NCBI RefSeq assembly: GCF_000691225.1
Contig: NZ_JMSZ01000032.1
Span: 310,001-374,000, forward strand
Source: Nitrincola lacisaponensis
GTDB lineage: Bacteria > Pseudomonadota > Gammaproteobacteria > Pseudomonadales > Balneatricaceae
Reading direction: 5' to 3'
DNA: 64,000 nucleotides
Below the pieces are notes generated by a model, which saw nothing but the letters and a program-made list of their open reading frames with translations, was not told the DNA's origin and made no database searches. The position numbers were made by a program, and so were the translations under genes. Shown here in pieces: positions 7,883 to 19,904 of this stretch; the first letter of the stretch is position 1, and each line of letters opens with the position of its first letter.

Positions 7883-10714
7883 ATGCAAGACAGCATGATG
7901 GAGCTGATGTGGAAGAACGCACACCTGTACGGTGGCAATCTTTCATATGTTGAACAACTATACGAAACCTACCTGCTAGATCCCAATGCCGTTCCCCAGG
8001 AGTGGCGCGAAGAATTTGATCGTCTGCCAAAGACGGGCGATAACCTGACCCAGGATATCCCGCACGCTCCAATCCGTGACCATTTTCAGCTGTTGGCCAA
8101 AACCCAGCGCCGTGCCGGTCCAGTGGTTGAAGGCAGTGTCAGTTCAGAGCATGAGAAAAAACAGGTGCGTGTACTGCGCATGATCAATGCGTATCGTGTA
8201 CGTGGACATCAGGTTGCCAAGATCGATCCGCTTAACCTGTTGGACCGTCCACCGGTTCCGGATCTTGATTTGCGTTTCCACGAGCTTTCTGAAGCTGATT
8301 ACGACACCACTTTCCAGTTGGGTTCACTGTTCTTCGGCAGTGAAGAAGCGCCGCTGAAAACAATCGTTGAAGATCTGAAAAAGACCTACTGTTCATCAGT
8401 GGGTGCAGAGTACATGCACATTGTCGATACCCAGGAGAAACGCTGGATTCAGGCACGCATGGAACCTGTTCGCTGTGATCCGGTACTGGATGCACAGACC
8501 CGTGTACATATACTGGAGCGCCTGACCGCAGCGGAAGGTCTGGAAAAATACCTGGGCTCGCGTTACGCCGGTGCCAAGCGTTTTGGTGTTGAGGGTGGTG
8601 AGTCGCTGATTCCCTGCCTGGACGAACTGATTCAGCGCGCTGGTAAAGACGGTGCCAAAGAAGTCGTGATCGGCATGGCGCACCGTGGCCGTCTGAACGT
8701 ACTGGTCAATATCTTCGGTAAAAACCCATCCGATCTGTTTGGTGAGTTTGAAGGCAAAAAACTGCTGGAAACTTCCGGTGACGTGAAATACCACCAGGGT
8801 TTCTCTTCAAACATCATGACTGCTGGCGGTGAAGTGCATCTGGCAATGGCGTTCAACCCATCCCATCTGGAGATCGTTTCCCCAGTGGTTGAGGGTTCGG
8901 TACGTGCCCGCCAGGATCGTCGTCAGGACGAAGTGGGCAACTCGGTTATTCCAGTCTCCATCCATGGTGATGCTGCTTTCGCAGGCCAGGGCGTGGTGAT
9001 GGAAACCTTCCAGATGTCCCAGACACGTGCCTACAAAACCGGTGGTACGATTCACATCGTGATCAATAACCAGGTTGGTTTCACCACATCCAAGAAAGAA
9101 GACGCGCGCTCTTCTGAATACTGCACCGATGTGGCAAAAATGGTTCAGGCGCCGATCTTCCATGTGAATGGCGATGACCCTGAAGCCGTTCGCTTTGTCA
9201 CTCAGTTGGCACTGGATTACCGTAACGAGTTCAACAAAGATGTTGTGATCGATCTGGTTTGCTATCGCCGTCGTGGCCATAACGAAGCGGATGAGCCATC
9301 AGGTACCCAGCCCTTGATGTACAAACAGATCAAGGTGCAGAAAACCACCCGTGAACTCTATGCTCAGCGTCTGATTGATGAAGCCGTCATCTCTGCTGAT
9401 GAAAGCAAAGAGATGGAGCAGAATTACCGTAAAGCACTGGAAAATGGTGAGCATGTCGCCAACGCTCTGGTGCTGGAACCGAATACTGAACTGTTTGTTG
9501 ACTGGAAGCCTTATCTTGGTCACCAGTGGAGCTTTGACGCTGATACCCGTGTGGATATCAAATTGCTTCAGGAACTGGGGCAGAAAATGTGCCGTTTCCC
9601 GGAAGGCTTCCCGATTCAGCGTCAGGTTCAGAAAATTTATGATGACCGTGTGCGCATGGCCGCCGGTGGTATGGAAATCAACTGGGGCTTTGCTGAGACA
9701 CTGGCCTATGCCACCTTGTTGGCTGAAGGACACCCAGTACGCCTCACAGGTCAGGACGTAGGGCGTGGTACTTTCTCACATCGTCATGCCGTCGTTCACA
9801 GCCAGAAAGATGCCAGCACCTACATCCCGCTGCAGCATCTGGCTGAAGATCAACCCGATTTTGATATTTATGATTCCTTCCTGTCGGAAGAAGCCGTTCT
9901 GGCATTTGAATATGGTTACGCCACCACCATGCCTAACACCATGGTGATCTGGGAAGCGCAGTTCGGTGATTTTGCCAACGGTGCCCAGGTTGTGATTGAC
10001 CAGTTCATTACCAGTGGTGAACACAAGTGGGGCCGTCTGTGCGGCTTGACAATGTTGTTGCCGCACGGTTTTGAAGGACAGGGTCCAGAGCACTCGTCTG
10101 CACGCCTGGAGCGATTCCTGCAATTGTGTGCTGAACACAATATTCAGGTCGCTGTACCCACCACGCCGTCTCAGATTTTCCATCTGTTGCGCCGTCAGGT
10201 GACTCGCCCGTTGCGCAAGCCGCTGGTAGTCATGTCACCTAAATCTCTGCTGCGTCACAAGCAAGCTGTCTGCTCGCTTGAAGATCTGGCTGAGGGTACT
10301 TTCCAGCCGATAATTCCGGAAGTGGACAAGCTGGATCCGAAGAAAGTGAAGCGTCTGGTAATGTGTAGCGGCAAGGTCTACTACGATCTGTACAACCGTC
10401 GCGCAGAGCTTGAAAAAGACGATGTCGCGATTGTTCGTATCGAGCAGCTGTATCCCTTCCCGGAAGCGCATCTGGCCAGTGCTATTGCCGACTATACCAA
10501 CCTCGAGTCTGTGGTGTGGTGTCAGGAAGAGCCGATGAACCAGGGTGCCTGGTATTGCAGTCAGCACCATATGCGCCACGTATTGCAGAAACATAACCCG
10601 AAACTATTCCTCGAAGGTGTTGGCAGACCACATGCCGCAGCTCCGGCGGTGGGTTATATCTCTGTACACGTTGAGCAGCAGGAAAAGCTGGTTAATGAAG
10701 CGATTAATGGTTAA
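7883..10714 (+). CDS. sucA: 2-oxoglutarate dehydrogenase E1 component
   Basis: Thiamine-diphosphate-dependent decarboxylase of the 2-oxoglutarate dehydrogenase complex. The product of 943 residues starts [20 protein letters not shown], matching the E. coli start (MQNSALKAWLDSSYLSG), and contains [46 protein letters not shown] (cofactor region) and [15 protein letters not shown] chose ATG 7883, which has AGGGTGA about 10 nt upstream and gives the family length (933 in E. coli). The longer frame from 7757 adds 42 unlikely residues. Co-directional with sucB 47 bp downstream. Confidence 0.95.
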   Translation: MQDSMMELMWKNAHLYGGNLSYVEQLYETYLLDPNAVPQEWREEFDRLPKTGDNLTQDIPHAPIRDHFQLLAKTQRRAGPVVEGSVSSEHEKKQVRVLRMINAYRVRGHQVAKIDPLNLLDRPPVPDLDLRFHELSEADYDTTFQLGSLFFGSEEAPLKTIVEDLKKTYCSSVGAEYMHIVDTQEKRWIQARMEPVRCDPVLDAQTRVHILERLTAAEGLEKYLGSRYAGAKRFGVEGGESLIPCLDELIQRAGKDGAKEVVIGMAHRGRLNVLVNIFGKNPSDLFGEFEGKKLLETSGDVKYHQGFSSNIMTAGGEVHLAMAFNPSHLEIVSPVVEGSVRARQDRRQDEVGNSVIPVSIHGDAAFAGQGVVMETFQMSQTRAYKTGGTIHIVINNQVGFTTSKKEDARSSEYCTDVAKMVQAPIFHVNGDDPEAVRFVTQLALDYRNEFNKDVVIDLVCYRRRGHNEADEPSGTQPLMYKQIKVQKTTRELYAQRLIDEAVISADESKEMEQNYRKALENGEHVANALVLEPNTELFVDWKPYLGHQWSFDADTRVDIKLLQELGQKMCRFPEGFPIQRQVQKIYDDRVRMAAGGMEINWGFAETLAYATLLAEGHPVRLTGQDVGRGTFSHRHAVVHSQKDASTYIPLQHLAEDQPDFDIYDSFLSEEAVLAFEYGYATTMPNTMVIWEAQFGDFANGAQVVIDQFITSGEHKWGRLCGLTMLLPHGFEGQGPEHSSARLERFLQLCAEHNIQVAVPTTPSQIFHLLRRQVTRPLRKPLVVMSPKSLLRHKQAVCSLEDLAEGTFQPIIPEVDKLDPKKVKRLVMCSGKVYYDLYNRRAELEKDDVAIVRIEQLYPFPEAHLASAIADYTNLESVVWCQEEPMNQGAWYCSQHHMRHVLQKHNPKLFLEGVGRPHAAAPAVGYISVHVEQQEKLVNEAING

Positions 10715-10761
10715 TAACACGTTCGAATGAACTACTGAGCAGCATACATAAAGGAAAGAAC

Positions 10762-11976
10762 ATGAGTATCGAAATCAAAGCACCCACATTTCCTGAATCG
10801 GTAGCCGACGGTACTGTGGCAACCTGGCACAAACAGCCTGGCGAAGCCTGTGCAACTGACGAACTGATCGTCGATATTGAAACCGACAAGGTTGTACTGG
10901 AAGTCGTTGCACCGGCTGACGGCGTGATCAAAGAGATTCTGAAGGGTGAGGGCGATACCGTTCTCAGCGAAGAAATTCTGGCGATCTTCGAAGCGGGTGC
11001 TGTTGCCAGTGCCGCTCCGGCCGCTGAAGCAGCGCCTCAGGCGGATGCTGACAGCAGTGCGACCGATGCTGAAAAGATCGGTCCGGCTGCACGCAAGCTG
11101 ATTGATGAAAATAACCTGGATGCCACCCAGATCAAGGGTACTGGCAAAAATGGTGGTATCACCAAGGAAGATGTACAGAACTTCTTGAACAGCCGTGGCA
11201 GTGCCCCTGCCGCTGCAGCCGCTGCACCCAAAGCCGCCGCTGCACCGGTTGCGCTGAATGTGCCGGTTGGTGAGCGCGTCGAGAAACGTGTACCTATGAC
11301 GCGTCTGCGCGCCACCATCGCCAAGCGCCTGGTTGAAGCACAGCAGAATGCAGCGATGTTGACTACCTACAACGAAGTCAACATGAAGCCGGTCATGGAG
11401 TTGCGCAAGCAGTACAAAGATCTGTTTGAAAAGACTCACAATGGTACCCGTCTGGGCTTCATGTCCTTCTTCGTTAAAGCAGCAACTGAAGCACTGAAAC
11501 GCTTCCCGGCTGTTAACGCGTCAATCGATGGCAATGACATGGTTTACCATGGCTATCAGGATATCGGTGTTGCGGTATCAACCGAGCGTGGTCTGATGGT
11601 ACCGGTGCTGCGTGATACTGACAGCATGAGCCTGGCTGATGTTGAAGCCACCATCGCTGACTTCGGCAAGCGTGGTCGTGATGGCAAACTGGGTATGGAT
11701 GACATGCAGGGTGGTACCTTCACCATCACTAACGGTGGTGTATTTGGTTCACTGATGTCAACGCCTATCCTGAATCCGCCACAGACAGCAATTCTGGGTA
11801 TGCACAAGATCCAGGAACGCCCCATGGCTGTTAACGGCCAGGTGGTGATCCTGCCGATGATGTACCTGGCACTGTCATACGACCATCGTATGATTGATGG
11901 TAAGGAAGCGGTACAATTCCTGGTGACAATCAAAGATCTTCTTGAAGATCCTGCGCGTCTGCTGCTTGAAGTCTAA
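10762..11976 (+). CDS. sucB: Dihydrolipoyl succinyltransferase E2 of 2-oxoglutarate dehydrogenase
   Basis: Core acyltransferase that moves the succinyl group from lipoyl to CoA. The 404-residue product has a lipoyl domain (residues 1-80, lipoyl Lys43 in [10 protein letters not shown]), an Ala/Pro-rich linker, the E1/E3-binding domain ([14 protein letters not shown]), a second Ala-rich linker, and the catalytic domain ending in SYDHRMIDG with His375 and Asp379. AAGGAAAG precedes the ATG. Between sucA and lpd, so all three complex subunits are together. Confidence 0.96.
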   Translation: MSIEIKAPTFPESVADGTVATWHKQPGEACATDELIVDIETDKVVLEVVAPADGVIKEILKGEGDTVLSEEILAIFEAGAVASAAPAAEAAPQADADSSATDAEKIGPAARKLIDENNLDATQIKGTGKNGGITKEDVQNFLNSRGSAPAAAAAAPKAAAAPVALNVPVGERVEKRVPMTRLRATIAKRLVEAQQNAAMLTTYNEVNMKPVMELRKQYKDLFEKTHNGTRLGFMSFFVKAATEALKRFPAVNASIDGNDMVYHGYQDIGVAVSTERGLMVPVLRDTDSMSLADVEATIADFGKRGRDGKLGMDDMQGGTFTITNGGVFGSLMSTPILNPPQTAILGMHKIQERPMAVNGQVVILPMMYLALSYDHRMIDGKEAVQFLVTIKDLLEDPARLLLEV

Positions 11977-12014
11977 GCGCTGATAGAACCTCACCCGAAA
12001 AACAGGATAGATGA

Positions 12015-13451
<1,437 letters not shown>

Positions 13452-13460
13452 CCTGACGGA

Positions 13461-13500
13461 CTGCAGTGCAGTGACAGGCCAAAAGCCTGTCTCACTGCAG
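13461..13500 (+). other. Long bulged hairpin between lpd and sucC
   Basis: Arms CTGCAGTG (13461-13468) and GACAGGC (13473-13479) pair with GCCTGTC (13485-13491) and CACTGCAG (13493-13500), leaving a CAAAA loop and small bulges. No U tract follows, so it is not a standard terminator. It may be an mRNA-processing or partial attenuation hairpin in the suc transcript. Confidence 0.6.
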
Positions 13501-13580
13501 CTGTAGTTCACATAAGGTGCAGTCAGCGGTTAACAGCCCTGTGCTGTACATGTTTAATCGATAATTCAACGGATCAGAAC

Positions 13581-14747
13581 ATGAACCTTCATGAGTACCA
13601 AGGCAAGCAACTGTTTGCTCAATATGGTCTACCGGTTTCCAAAGGTATCGCGGTAGATACTCCAGATGAGGCTGCAGCAGCAGCTGAAAAGATTGGTGGT
13701 GATAAGTGGGTTGTTAAAGCCCAGGTTCACGCAGGCGGACGTGGTAAGGCTGGCGGCGTCAAGCTGGTAGATTCTCCTGCTGAAGCAAAAGCATTTGCTG
13801 AAAAATGGCTGGGACAGCGTCTGGTAACTTACCAGACAGATGCCAATGGTCAGCCAGTTTCCAAAATTCTGGTAGAAACCTGTACAGATATCGCCAATGA
13901 GCTGTACCTGGGTGCCGTCGTTGACCGTTCTTCACGCCGTATCGTTTTCATGGCTTCTACTGAAGGCGGTGTTGAAATCGAGAAAGTCGCACACGAAACG
14001 CCTGAAAAAATTCTGAAGGCAACCATTGATCCGCTGACTGGCGCTCAGCCTTACCAGGGCCGCGAGCTGGCGTTCAAACTGGGCCTGCAGGGTGATCAGA
14101 TCAAGCAGTTCGTCAATATCTTCCTGGGTCTGGCGAAGATGTTTGAAGAAAAAGATCTGGCGCTGCTGGAAATCAACCCGCTGGTCATCACTGATGCCGG
14201 TAACCTGCACTGTCTGGATGCCAAAATCGTTATCGACAGCAATGCGGTATACCGTCACAAAGATCTGCAGGCAATGCATGATCCGTCTCAGGACGACGAG
14301 CGTGAAGCACACGCCGCTCAGTGGGAACTGAACTACGTTGCACTGGAAGGTAACATCGGTTGTATGGTCAATGGTGCCGGTCTGGCGATGGGTACCATGG
14401 ACATCGTTAAACTGCACGGCGGTCAGCCAGCCAACTTCCTGGATGTTGGTGGTGGTGCAACCAAAGAGCGTGTTACTGAAGCCTTCAAGATCATCCTGTC
14501 TGACAGCACTGTCAGTGCCGTTCTGGTTAACATCTTCGGTGGTATCGTACGCTGCGACCTGATTGCTGATGGTATTATCGGTGCGGTGAAAGAAGTTGGC
14601 GTGAACGTTCCAGTCGTTGTTCGTCTGGAAGGTAACAATGCTGAACTGGGCGCACAGCGTCTGGCCGAATCCGGTCTCGATATCATTGCGGCGACAAGTC
14701 TGACGGACGCTGCTCAGCAGGTTGTTAAAGCCGCGGAGGGTAAATAA
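13581..14747 (+). CDS. sucC: Succinyl-CoA synthetase beta subunit
   Basis: With SucD it converts succinyl-CoA to succinate and makes ATP or GTP. The 388-residue product starts [18 protein letters not shown], has the ATP-grasp block [26 protein letters not shown], the [18 protein letters not shown] segment and [11 protein letters not shown]. Length equals the E. coli protein. It ends 2 nt before sucD. Confidence 0.97.
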   Translation: MNLHEYQGKQLFAQYGLPVSKGIAVDTPDEAAAAAEKIGGDKWVVKAQVHAGGRGKAGGVKLVDSPAEAKAFAEKWLGQRLVTYQTDANGQPVSKILVETCTDIANELYLGAVVDRSSRRIVFMASTEGGVEIEKVAHETPEKILKATIDPLTGAQPYQGRELAFKLGLQGDQIKQFVNIFLGLAKMFEEKDLALLEINPLVITDAGNLHCLDAKIVIDSNAVYRHKDLQAMHDPSQDDEREAHAAQWELNYVALEGNIGCMVNGAGLAMGTMDIVKLHGGQPANFLDVGGGATKERVTEAFKIILSDSTVSAVLVNIFGGIVRCDLIADGIIGAVKEVGVNVPVVVRLEGNNAELGAQRLAESGLDIIAATSLTDAAQQVVKAAEGK

Positions 14748-14749
14748 TC

Positions 14750-15631
14750 ATGTCGGTTCTGATTAATAAAGACACTAAAGTCATCTGTCAGGGTTTCACT
14801 GGCGGTCAGGGTACTTTCCATTCAGAGCAGGCGATTGCTTACGGTACTAAAATGGTCGGTGGTGTTACACCGGGCAAAGGCGGTACTGAGCACCTGGGCT
14901 TGCCCGTATTCAACACTGTTGCTGAAGCAGTTGAAGCGACTGGCGCTGATGCATCTGTTATTTACGTACCGGCAGCTTTCTGTAAGGATTCTATCCTGGA
15001 AGCGGCTAACGGCGGTATCAAGCTGATCGTTTGTATCACTGAAGGCATCCCGACTCTGGACATGCTGGAATGTAAAGTGAAGTGTGACGAACTGGGTGTA
15101 CGCCTGATCGGTCCAAACTGCCCGGGTGTTATCACCCCGGGTGAGTGCAAGATCGGTATCATGCCTGGCCATATCCACCTGCCTGGCAAAGTCGGTATCG
15201 TTTCACGTTCAGGTACACTGACATATGAAGCCGTCAAACAGACTACAGATGCTGGCTTCGGCCAGTCTACCTGTGTTGGTATCGGTGGTGACCCAATTCC
15301 GGGTTCCAACTTCATCGACATTCTGAAGCTGTTCCAGGAAGATCCACAGACTGAAGCGATTGTCATGATCGGTGAGATCGGTGGTTCTGCTGAAGAAGAA
15401 GCGGCTGCTTACATCAAAGAAAACGTCACCAAGCCTGTTGTGTCTTACATTGCCGGTGTCACTGCACCTGCAGGCAAGCGCATGGGTCATGCTGGTGCGA
15501 TCATCTCTGGCGGTAAAGGTACTGCTGATGAGAAGTTTGCCGCACTGGAAGACGCTGGCGTCAAGACTGTGCGTTCACTGGCCGATATCGGCAAGGCACT
15601 GTCTGAAATCACCGGTTGGGCGATGAAGTAA
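14750..15631 (+). CDS. sucD: Succinyl-CoA synthetase alpha subunit
   Basis: Alpha subunit bearing the phosphorylated histidine and the CoA-binding domain. The 293-residue product shows the CoA fold ([18 protein letters not shown]), [44 protein letters not shown] and the active-site histidine in [12 protein letters not shown]. Coupled to sucC (2-nt gap); the operon ends at the terminator just after it. Confidence 0.97.
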   Translation: MSVLINKDTKVICQGFTGGQGTFHSEQAIAYGTKMVGGVTPGKGGTEHLGLPVFNTVAEAVEATGADASVIYVPAAFCKDSILEAANGGIKLIVCITEGIPTLDMLECKVKCDELGVRLIGPNCPGVITPGECKIGIMPGHIHLPGKVGIVSRSGTLTYEAVKQTTDAGFGQSTCVGIGGDPIPGSNFIDILKLFQEDPQTEAIVMIGEIGGSAEEEAAAYIKENVTKPVVSYIAGVTAPAGKRMGHAGAIISGGKGTADEKFAALEDAGVKTVRSLADIGKALSEITGWAMK

Positions 15632-15650
15632 TATCATCCTCTCGCTGTAC

Positions 15651-15678
15651 AGTTCGCCCGCATTGCGGGCGAACTTAT
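15651..15678. terminator. Bidirectional hairpin terminator after sucD
   Basis: Perfect 10-bp stem GTTCGCCCGC (15652-15661) and GCGGGCGAAC (15665-15674) with loop ATT. The stem abuts the stop codon of the converging DUF3301 gene. The T tract is weak. Confidence 0.75.
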
Positions 15679-16001
15679 TCCGGTATCCTGTAGGGCTCTG
15701 TGGTAATACCGGCCAGTCGTTGCCCATGTAACACCACTGTCCCTTGATAGCGCTCATCCCCTGTACTGGTAAATTCAAATCGATAGCGTCGACGCAACAC
15801 CGATTGACCGGTGTGTGGATCACGCTGAAACCCCATTCCTTTTAGCGCAACACTTTGATCCAGCAGCTGTAAGCCCTCGCGATCACAATAGTGTTTTACC
15901 GCTTTCAGCGCAATTTCGCGCATCTTCAGATTCTGCCACCAAAACAGTGCCAGACACCCGAGTAAACAAAACCAGATCAAGGCTTGCAGATCAAACCACA
16001 T
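15675..16001 (-). CDS. Small membrane protein, DUF3301 type
   Basis: A 108-residue product beginning MWFDLQALIWF, with one N-terminal transmembrane helix and a soluble tail containing REIALKAVKHYCDREGLQLLDQ and RRRYRFEFTSTGDERYQGTV. These features fit the DUF3301 family, widespread in gammaproteobacteria and of unknown function. I chose the ATG at 16001 because GGAG lies 8 nt upstream; the open frame runs on to 16280, but the extra part is unlike the family. Divergent from selO, convergent with sucD. Confidence 0.75.
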   Translation of the reverse strand: MWFDLQALIWFCLLGCLALFWWQNLKMREIALKAVKHYCDREGLQLLDQSVALKGMGFQRDPHTGQSVLRRRYRFEFTSTGDERYQGTVVLHGQRLAGITTEPYRIPE

Positions 16002-16139
16002 CGATAGGCTCCTTCGCCGTGAAGAGATGTACTGAATGGCGCAGTGTAGCATTGAGTGAAGTGGTTCACCCAGCAGGATGACAATACTTGACAGAAATAG
16101 TATGGTATAGATCTGATCAGCGTCTGGATGGAGAGCCGC

Positions 16140-17615
16140 ATGCAAGCCCTGCGCACCCTTGAAACACTCAATTTCGATAACAGTTATGCGCGTTTGCCGG
16201 AGCAGTGGTTTCAACGCACGGCGCCTAAGCCGCTGAAGAACGCACACCTGATCAGCTTTAACCCGCGTGTTGCAAAACATCTGGATCTTGATCCCTGCCA
16301 GTCACACCCGGATGCCCTGGTTCGCTATTTTGGTGGAGAAATCCCGGTACCGGGCGCTTCTCCTCTGGCCATGAAATATACCGGCCATCAGTTTGGTCAT
16401 TACAACCCTGACCTGGGCGATGGCCGTGGTCTGCTGCTGGGAGAAGTGGTCAATCAGCGTGGTGAACGCTGGGATCTGCATTTGAAAGGAGCAGGGCAGA
16501 CGGCTTTCTCGCGCTTTGCAGATGGTCGTGCCGTGTTGCGTTCCAGTATTCGGGAATACCTCGTCAGTGAAGCCATGCATGGATTGGGCATTCCGACAAC
16601 CGAAGCGCTGTGTCTCATCGGCAGTGAAGAGTTTACCTCGCGGATTGGTATGGAACCCTGTGCCATGCTGCTGCGCGTGAGCCGTTGCCATGTGCGCTTC
16701 GGACATTTTGAATGGCTCTACTACAGTCGTCGGCATGATGAGTTGCGGCAACTGGCTGATTACTGCCTGCAACGTTTCTATCCCGCTTGCCTGGATGCCG
16801 ATAATCCCTATCTGGCGATGTTTGAAGAAATTCAGACACGCACTGCATCGTTGGTAGCGCTATGGCAAACATACGGCTTTGTACATGGGGTACTGAATAC
16901 AGACAATATGTCGATTCTGGGTGAAACCTTTGATTATGGTCCCTATACCTTCATGGACACTTACGAGCCGGACCATATCGCCAATAAAAACGATGATGCG
17001 GGTCGTTACGCTTTTTTCCGTCAGCCAGCGATCGTACACTGGAATCTCGCCTGTCTGGCGCAGGCGCTATTACCACTGGCAGAGCGCAGCCAGCTGGAAA
17101 CAGTTCTTGAGCGCTTTCCCGCGCAGCAAGCTGAGTTCCAGTTGCGCCGCCAAAAAGCGCGCCTGGGGTTGCAGGGGAAGGATGCTGGCGATGCACAACT
17201 GGTTGAGCGCCTCTGGCAGCTGTTCAAACAGCAACGCACAGACATGACCCGTTTCTTCGATTGTCTGACGGATGCTCCAGATACTGAATCCCTCCCGGAA
17301 ATACTGACAGAGTTTACTCAGGCAGCGCCTCAGGATTGGACAGACTGGTGGACTCGCTATCAACAGCGGCTTCAGCATGAAGCCTCCAGCGCGCCGATCC
17401 GTCGACAGCAGATGCGCTCAGTCAATCCCCGTTACCTGCTGCGCAACTACATGGCGGAAGAGGCGATACGAGAAGCGACGCAGGGTGACTATCGTCTGGT
17501 GAACCGCCTGTTGCCGCTGCTGCGTCATCCAGGTGACCTGCACACAGACCTGGAGTCCTATCGACAGCCGCCACCTGATTGGGCGAGAGCCATCTGTCTG
17601 ACCTGTTCATCCTGA
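16140..17615 (+). CDS. selO: Protein adenylyltransferase SelO (YdiU)
   Basis: A pseudokinase-fold enzyme that transfers AMP to Ser/Thr/Tyr of target proteins and supports redox homeostasis. The 491-residue product has the family blocks LGDGRGLLLGEV, DLHLKGAGQTAFSRFADGRAVLRSSIREYL, HGVLNTDNMSILGETFDYGP and RYAFFRQPAIVHWNL. It ends Cys-Ser-Ser (residues 489-491), the position of the Sec-Ser-Ser end in human SELENOO. ATG 16140 is preceded by GGAGAG at a 6-nt spacing; an in-frame ATG at 16128 is weaker. A TTGACA at 16088 lacks a well-spaced -10. Confidence 0.94.
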   Translation: MQALRTLETLNFDNSYARLPEQWFQRTAPKPLKNAHLISFNPRVAKHLDLDPCQSHPDALVRYFGGEIPVPGASPLAMKYTGHQFGHYNPDLGDGRGLLLGEVVNQRGERWDLHLKGAGQTAFSRFADGRAVLRSSIREYLVSEAMHGLGIPTTEALCLIGSEEFTSRIGMEPCAMLLRVSRCHVRFGHFEWLYYSRRHDELRQLADYCLQRFYPACLDADNPYLAMFEEIQTRTASLVALWQTYGFVHGVLNTDNMSILGETFDYGPYTFMDTYEPDHIANKNDDAGRYAFFRQPAIVHWNLACLAQALLPLAERSQLETVLERFPAQQAEFQLRRQKARLGLQGKDAGDAQLVERLWQLFKQQRTDMTRFFDCLTDAPDTESLPEILTEFTQAAPQDWTDWWTRYQQRLQHEASSAPIRRQQMRSVNPRYLLRNYMAEEAIREATQGDYRLVNRLLPLLRHPGDLHTDLESYRQPPPDWARAICLTCSS

Positions 17616-17770
17616 GTGGTGTTTTCTATCCGCTCGCCTCGGTAGGCATTGTATCTGTGTGCATATTTTACAGGGGCAGGTGTTTATCTTAGAATCATTG
17701 GCAGGAGTAAAACTGAACGCCTCTGCAAGGATGTACGCAGAGTGAGTCATCAAGGAATAAGGAAATAAAG

Positions 17771-18317
17771 ATGCCCAGCCTGTTAGAGCTCGCGCGAGCC
17801 TGTGAAGCAAGTTATAAAACTGAACCTAAATTAAGTGGCTGGACCACTCTGCATGAATATGGTCCAAGATCCAGTGGTTTTTTTGGTGTGCTTTTCCGGC
17901 GCCAATTAGACAATGGTACTCTTGAAAATATTCTGGCTTATCGAGGCACTGAGGGCCTTCTGAGTGTCGATATGCTCAGCAATCGTGACATTCTCCGCGG
18001 GCGCATGGTCAGGCAATTTCCTGATGCGTTAGCGTCTTTAAGAGATGCGATTGAAAAAGCTGGTCCTCAAGTAGATTTGTATATCACCGGCCATTCTCTA
18101 GGCGGAGGGCTCGCCGCCCTGTGTTCTGTGGATAAATGGCGTCGAAGCAAGGGCGCGAGAAAGACTCCCCGAAACCCACCGTCATCGCTCAGAATTAGGC
18201 ATGATTCCCACATTACAACTCAGAACCAATACAGCCCTGTGCGCGCATAGCATCCGCAACCTGATTCAAGTCCTTGAACGTGATCCCGTCTATCAGGAGT
18301 CTCTCGAATGGTCATAA
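17771..18317 (+). pseudogene. Broken class 3 lipase gene
   Basis: The first 135 or so codons from ATG 17771 encode a lipase start, with the IL-AYRGTEG substrate-side block and the nucleophile elbow GHSLGGGLAAL (Ser in GHSLG). The family's catalytic Asp and His region is missing: after LCSVDKW the frame turns basic and stops at 18250. Another frame is coherent from about 18145 to the TAA at 18315 (ARERLPETHRHRSELG, then an ALCAHSIRNLIQVLERD segment) and overlaps the next gene's start, as an operon gene would. I read this as a lipase with an internal deletion and frame loss. It could also be a sequencing error plus a shortened protein. Confidence 0.7.
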
Positions 18318-19033
18318 AATTTCAACGGCTATTGGTGCTGGGCAGTCTTACCCTCCTGCTCAGCGCCTGTCAGGAAGTCAGTACTGAGCCAGCGGGTTCT
18401 ATAGGTGACTTAAGTGCCGCCTGCCGGGAATTTAACGATGGTTTGGTGTATAACGCTGAGTTTGCCCGTATCTTTTCCTTGGAGACTGATCAGGCGATAG
18501 AAATGGACCCCGGTTTGATGGCTGTGCGGGTCTATTGGACAGAATTGGTTTATGTGCCTGATAGTCCAAAGATGCAGATGCAATTGTATCTGGAACCAAG
18601 CATCAACCTGCAATTTCCTAAAGATGAAGGCACACATAATGGTTTAGAGTATCTTGTCAGGAGCGGCTTTCGTTATTTCCAGCACGGGAATGTGCCTTTT
18701 GATATTAGTAACGATGAATTCAATTTTCGCTATGTGATTCAGGATGGTGATGAGCTGGTCTCGACCTATCTGTATCGCTATCGCACCAATCTCACAAGTA
18801 CAGGCATTCAAGCCATTGAGTTAGGTACAACTTTTAGGCGTAATCCTGTGGTGTATTTGTATATCGGTGAGGATGACCCATTAGAGAGTGGAAGAGGTCA
18901 GCTTCGACATGATCTGGCTGCAGGCAAAAGCCATGATCCTGAACGCTTTCTTAAACTCCGCATACCCAGGGAGCTTCAACCCATCATGCAGTCCCCCTAT
19001 CGTCCCTGCCAAGGGACAACGGTGCAGCGATGA
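18308..19033 (+). CDS. Putative lipoprotein, first of tandem paralogues
   Basis: Unrecognised 241-residue protein. Its N-terminus is a lipoprotein signal with lipobox LLSAC (Cys21), so it probably acts in the periplasm or at a membrane. From CREFNDGLVYNAEF onward it is closely similar to the next gene, with shared blocks LQFPKDEGTHN, DEFNFRYVIQDG, YRTNLTS-GIQAI, GTTFRRNPVVYLYIGE and ELQPIMQSPYRPCQGTTVQR. AGGAG lies 8 nt before the ATG. It overlaps the end of the broken lipase frame and the start of its paralogue. The setting resembles a lipase effector with duplicated immunity proteins, but that is inference. Confidence 0.75.
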   Translation: MVIKFQRLLVLGSLTLLLSACQEVSTEPAGSIGDLSAACREFNDGLVYNAEFARIFSLETDQAIEMDPGLMAVRVYWTELVYVPDSPKMQMQLYLEPSINLQFPKDEGTHNGLEYLVRSGFRYFQHGNVPFDISNDEFNFRYVIQDGDELVSTYLYRYRTNLTSTGIQAIELGTTFRRNPVVYLYIGEDDPLESGRGQLRHDLAAGKSHDPERFLKLRIPRELQPIMQSPYRPCQGTTVQR

Positions 19034-19767
19034 AGTATGGTCTGGTTTGCATAGCGATCTTTGTAGTCTTTTGCGGTCAAACATGGGCTGCCGCGTCTGC
19101 TGATGAAGGTTATGCGCAGTCAGCTCAGTTGGAGCAGCACGTGTTTACCTGTCGTGAATTTAACGATGGTTTGGTCTATAACGCTGAGTTTGCTGACGTT
19201 TTCTCACTGGATACAGCACAAGCGATTGCATTGGATCCGGGGTTGATGGCGGTAAGAGTCTATTGGACAGAAATGGCCAATCACCTTGATGAGCCGATGA
19301 TGCAGGTCCAGCTATACCTTGAACCTGAAGTGAATTTACAGTTTCCAAAAGATGAAGGCACACATAATGTTGTAGAGACGTTAGTACGCAGTGGCTTCAG
19401 ATATTTTCCGCATCGCCCTTATGCTTACCCAGATAACAATGATGAGTTTAATTTCCGCTACGTAATTCAGGATGGAGAAGAGCTCGTCTCCACCTATTTG
19501 CTGCGTTATCGTACAAATCTGACCAGCAGTGGCATTCAAGCCATCCAACTTGGTACAACCTTTAGACGCAATCCAGTTGTTTATTTGTATATCGGTGAGG
19601 AGTCTCCACCCGATAATCGTCAAGATTTAGGTGGCCTGCAGCATGGTTTAGCAGTTGGAAAAATACACGATCCTTCCAGGTACCTGAGACTCCGTATACC
19701 CAGTGAGCTTCAACCCATCATGCAGTCACCCTATCGTCCCTGCCAAGGGACAACGGTGCAGCGATGA
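19030..19767 (+). CDS. Secreted paralogue of the upstream lipoprotein
   Basis: Unrecognised 245-residue protein, a tandem duplicate of the gene before it. It has a cleavable signal peptide ending near QTWAAASA but no lipobox, so it should be free in the periplasm. The C-terminal part is almost the same at DNA level over the last 60 bp. It overlaps the upstream gene by 4 nt (ATGA). The different N-termini (lipoprotein versus soluble) with a common body suggest duplication followed by a change of location. Confidence 0.75.
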   Translation: MKYGLVCIAIFVVFCGQTWAAASADEGYAQSAQLEQHVFTCREFNDGLVYNAEFADVFSLDTAQAIALDPGLMAVRVYWTEMANHLDEPMMQVQLYLEPEVNLQFPKDEGTHNVVETLVRSGFRYFPHRPYAYPDNNDEFNFRYVIQDGEELVSTYLLRYRTNLTSSGIQAIQLGTTFRRNPVVYLYIGEESPPDNRQDLGGLQHGLAVGKIHDPSRYLRLRIPSELQPIMQSPYRPCQGTTVQR

Positions 19768-19808
19768 AGTATGGCCTGACGGCTGTGTCATCATATGAAT
19801 GTTTATGA
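19764..19808 (+). pseudogene. Stub of a third tandem copy
   Basis: Right after the second paralogue the sequence ATGAAGTATGG recurs exactly where the second copy began after the first, again overlapping the stop by 4 nt. It reads MKYGLTAVSSYECL and stops. This is most simply the leftover start of a third copy lost by deletion. Confidence 0.6.
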
Positions 19809-19832
19809 ATGTAAATAGATTTATAGTGTATA

Positions 19833-19855
19833 GAACTCCTGAGGTTATAGAGTTC
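19833..19855 (+). terminator. Weak terminator-like hairpin
   Basis: GAACTC (19833-19838) and GAGTTC (19850-19855) around an 11-nt loop, before the DUF599 gene. Short arms and no clear T tract, so only a candidate end for the paralogue pair. Confidence 0.3.
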
Positions 19856-19904
19856 GGCCATCTCATCCTTTAGACTAAGGGCGTCATAGGTTTGGAGTCT
19901 CCAG

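Noticed and set aside
16088-16112. Sigma-70 promoter for selO at TTGACA
   Set aside because: TTGACA is perfect, but the only -10-like sequence (TATAGA) is 12 nt away, too short for a standard promoter.
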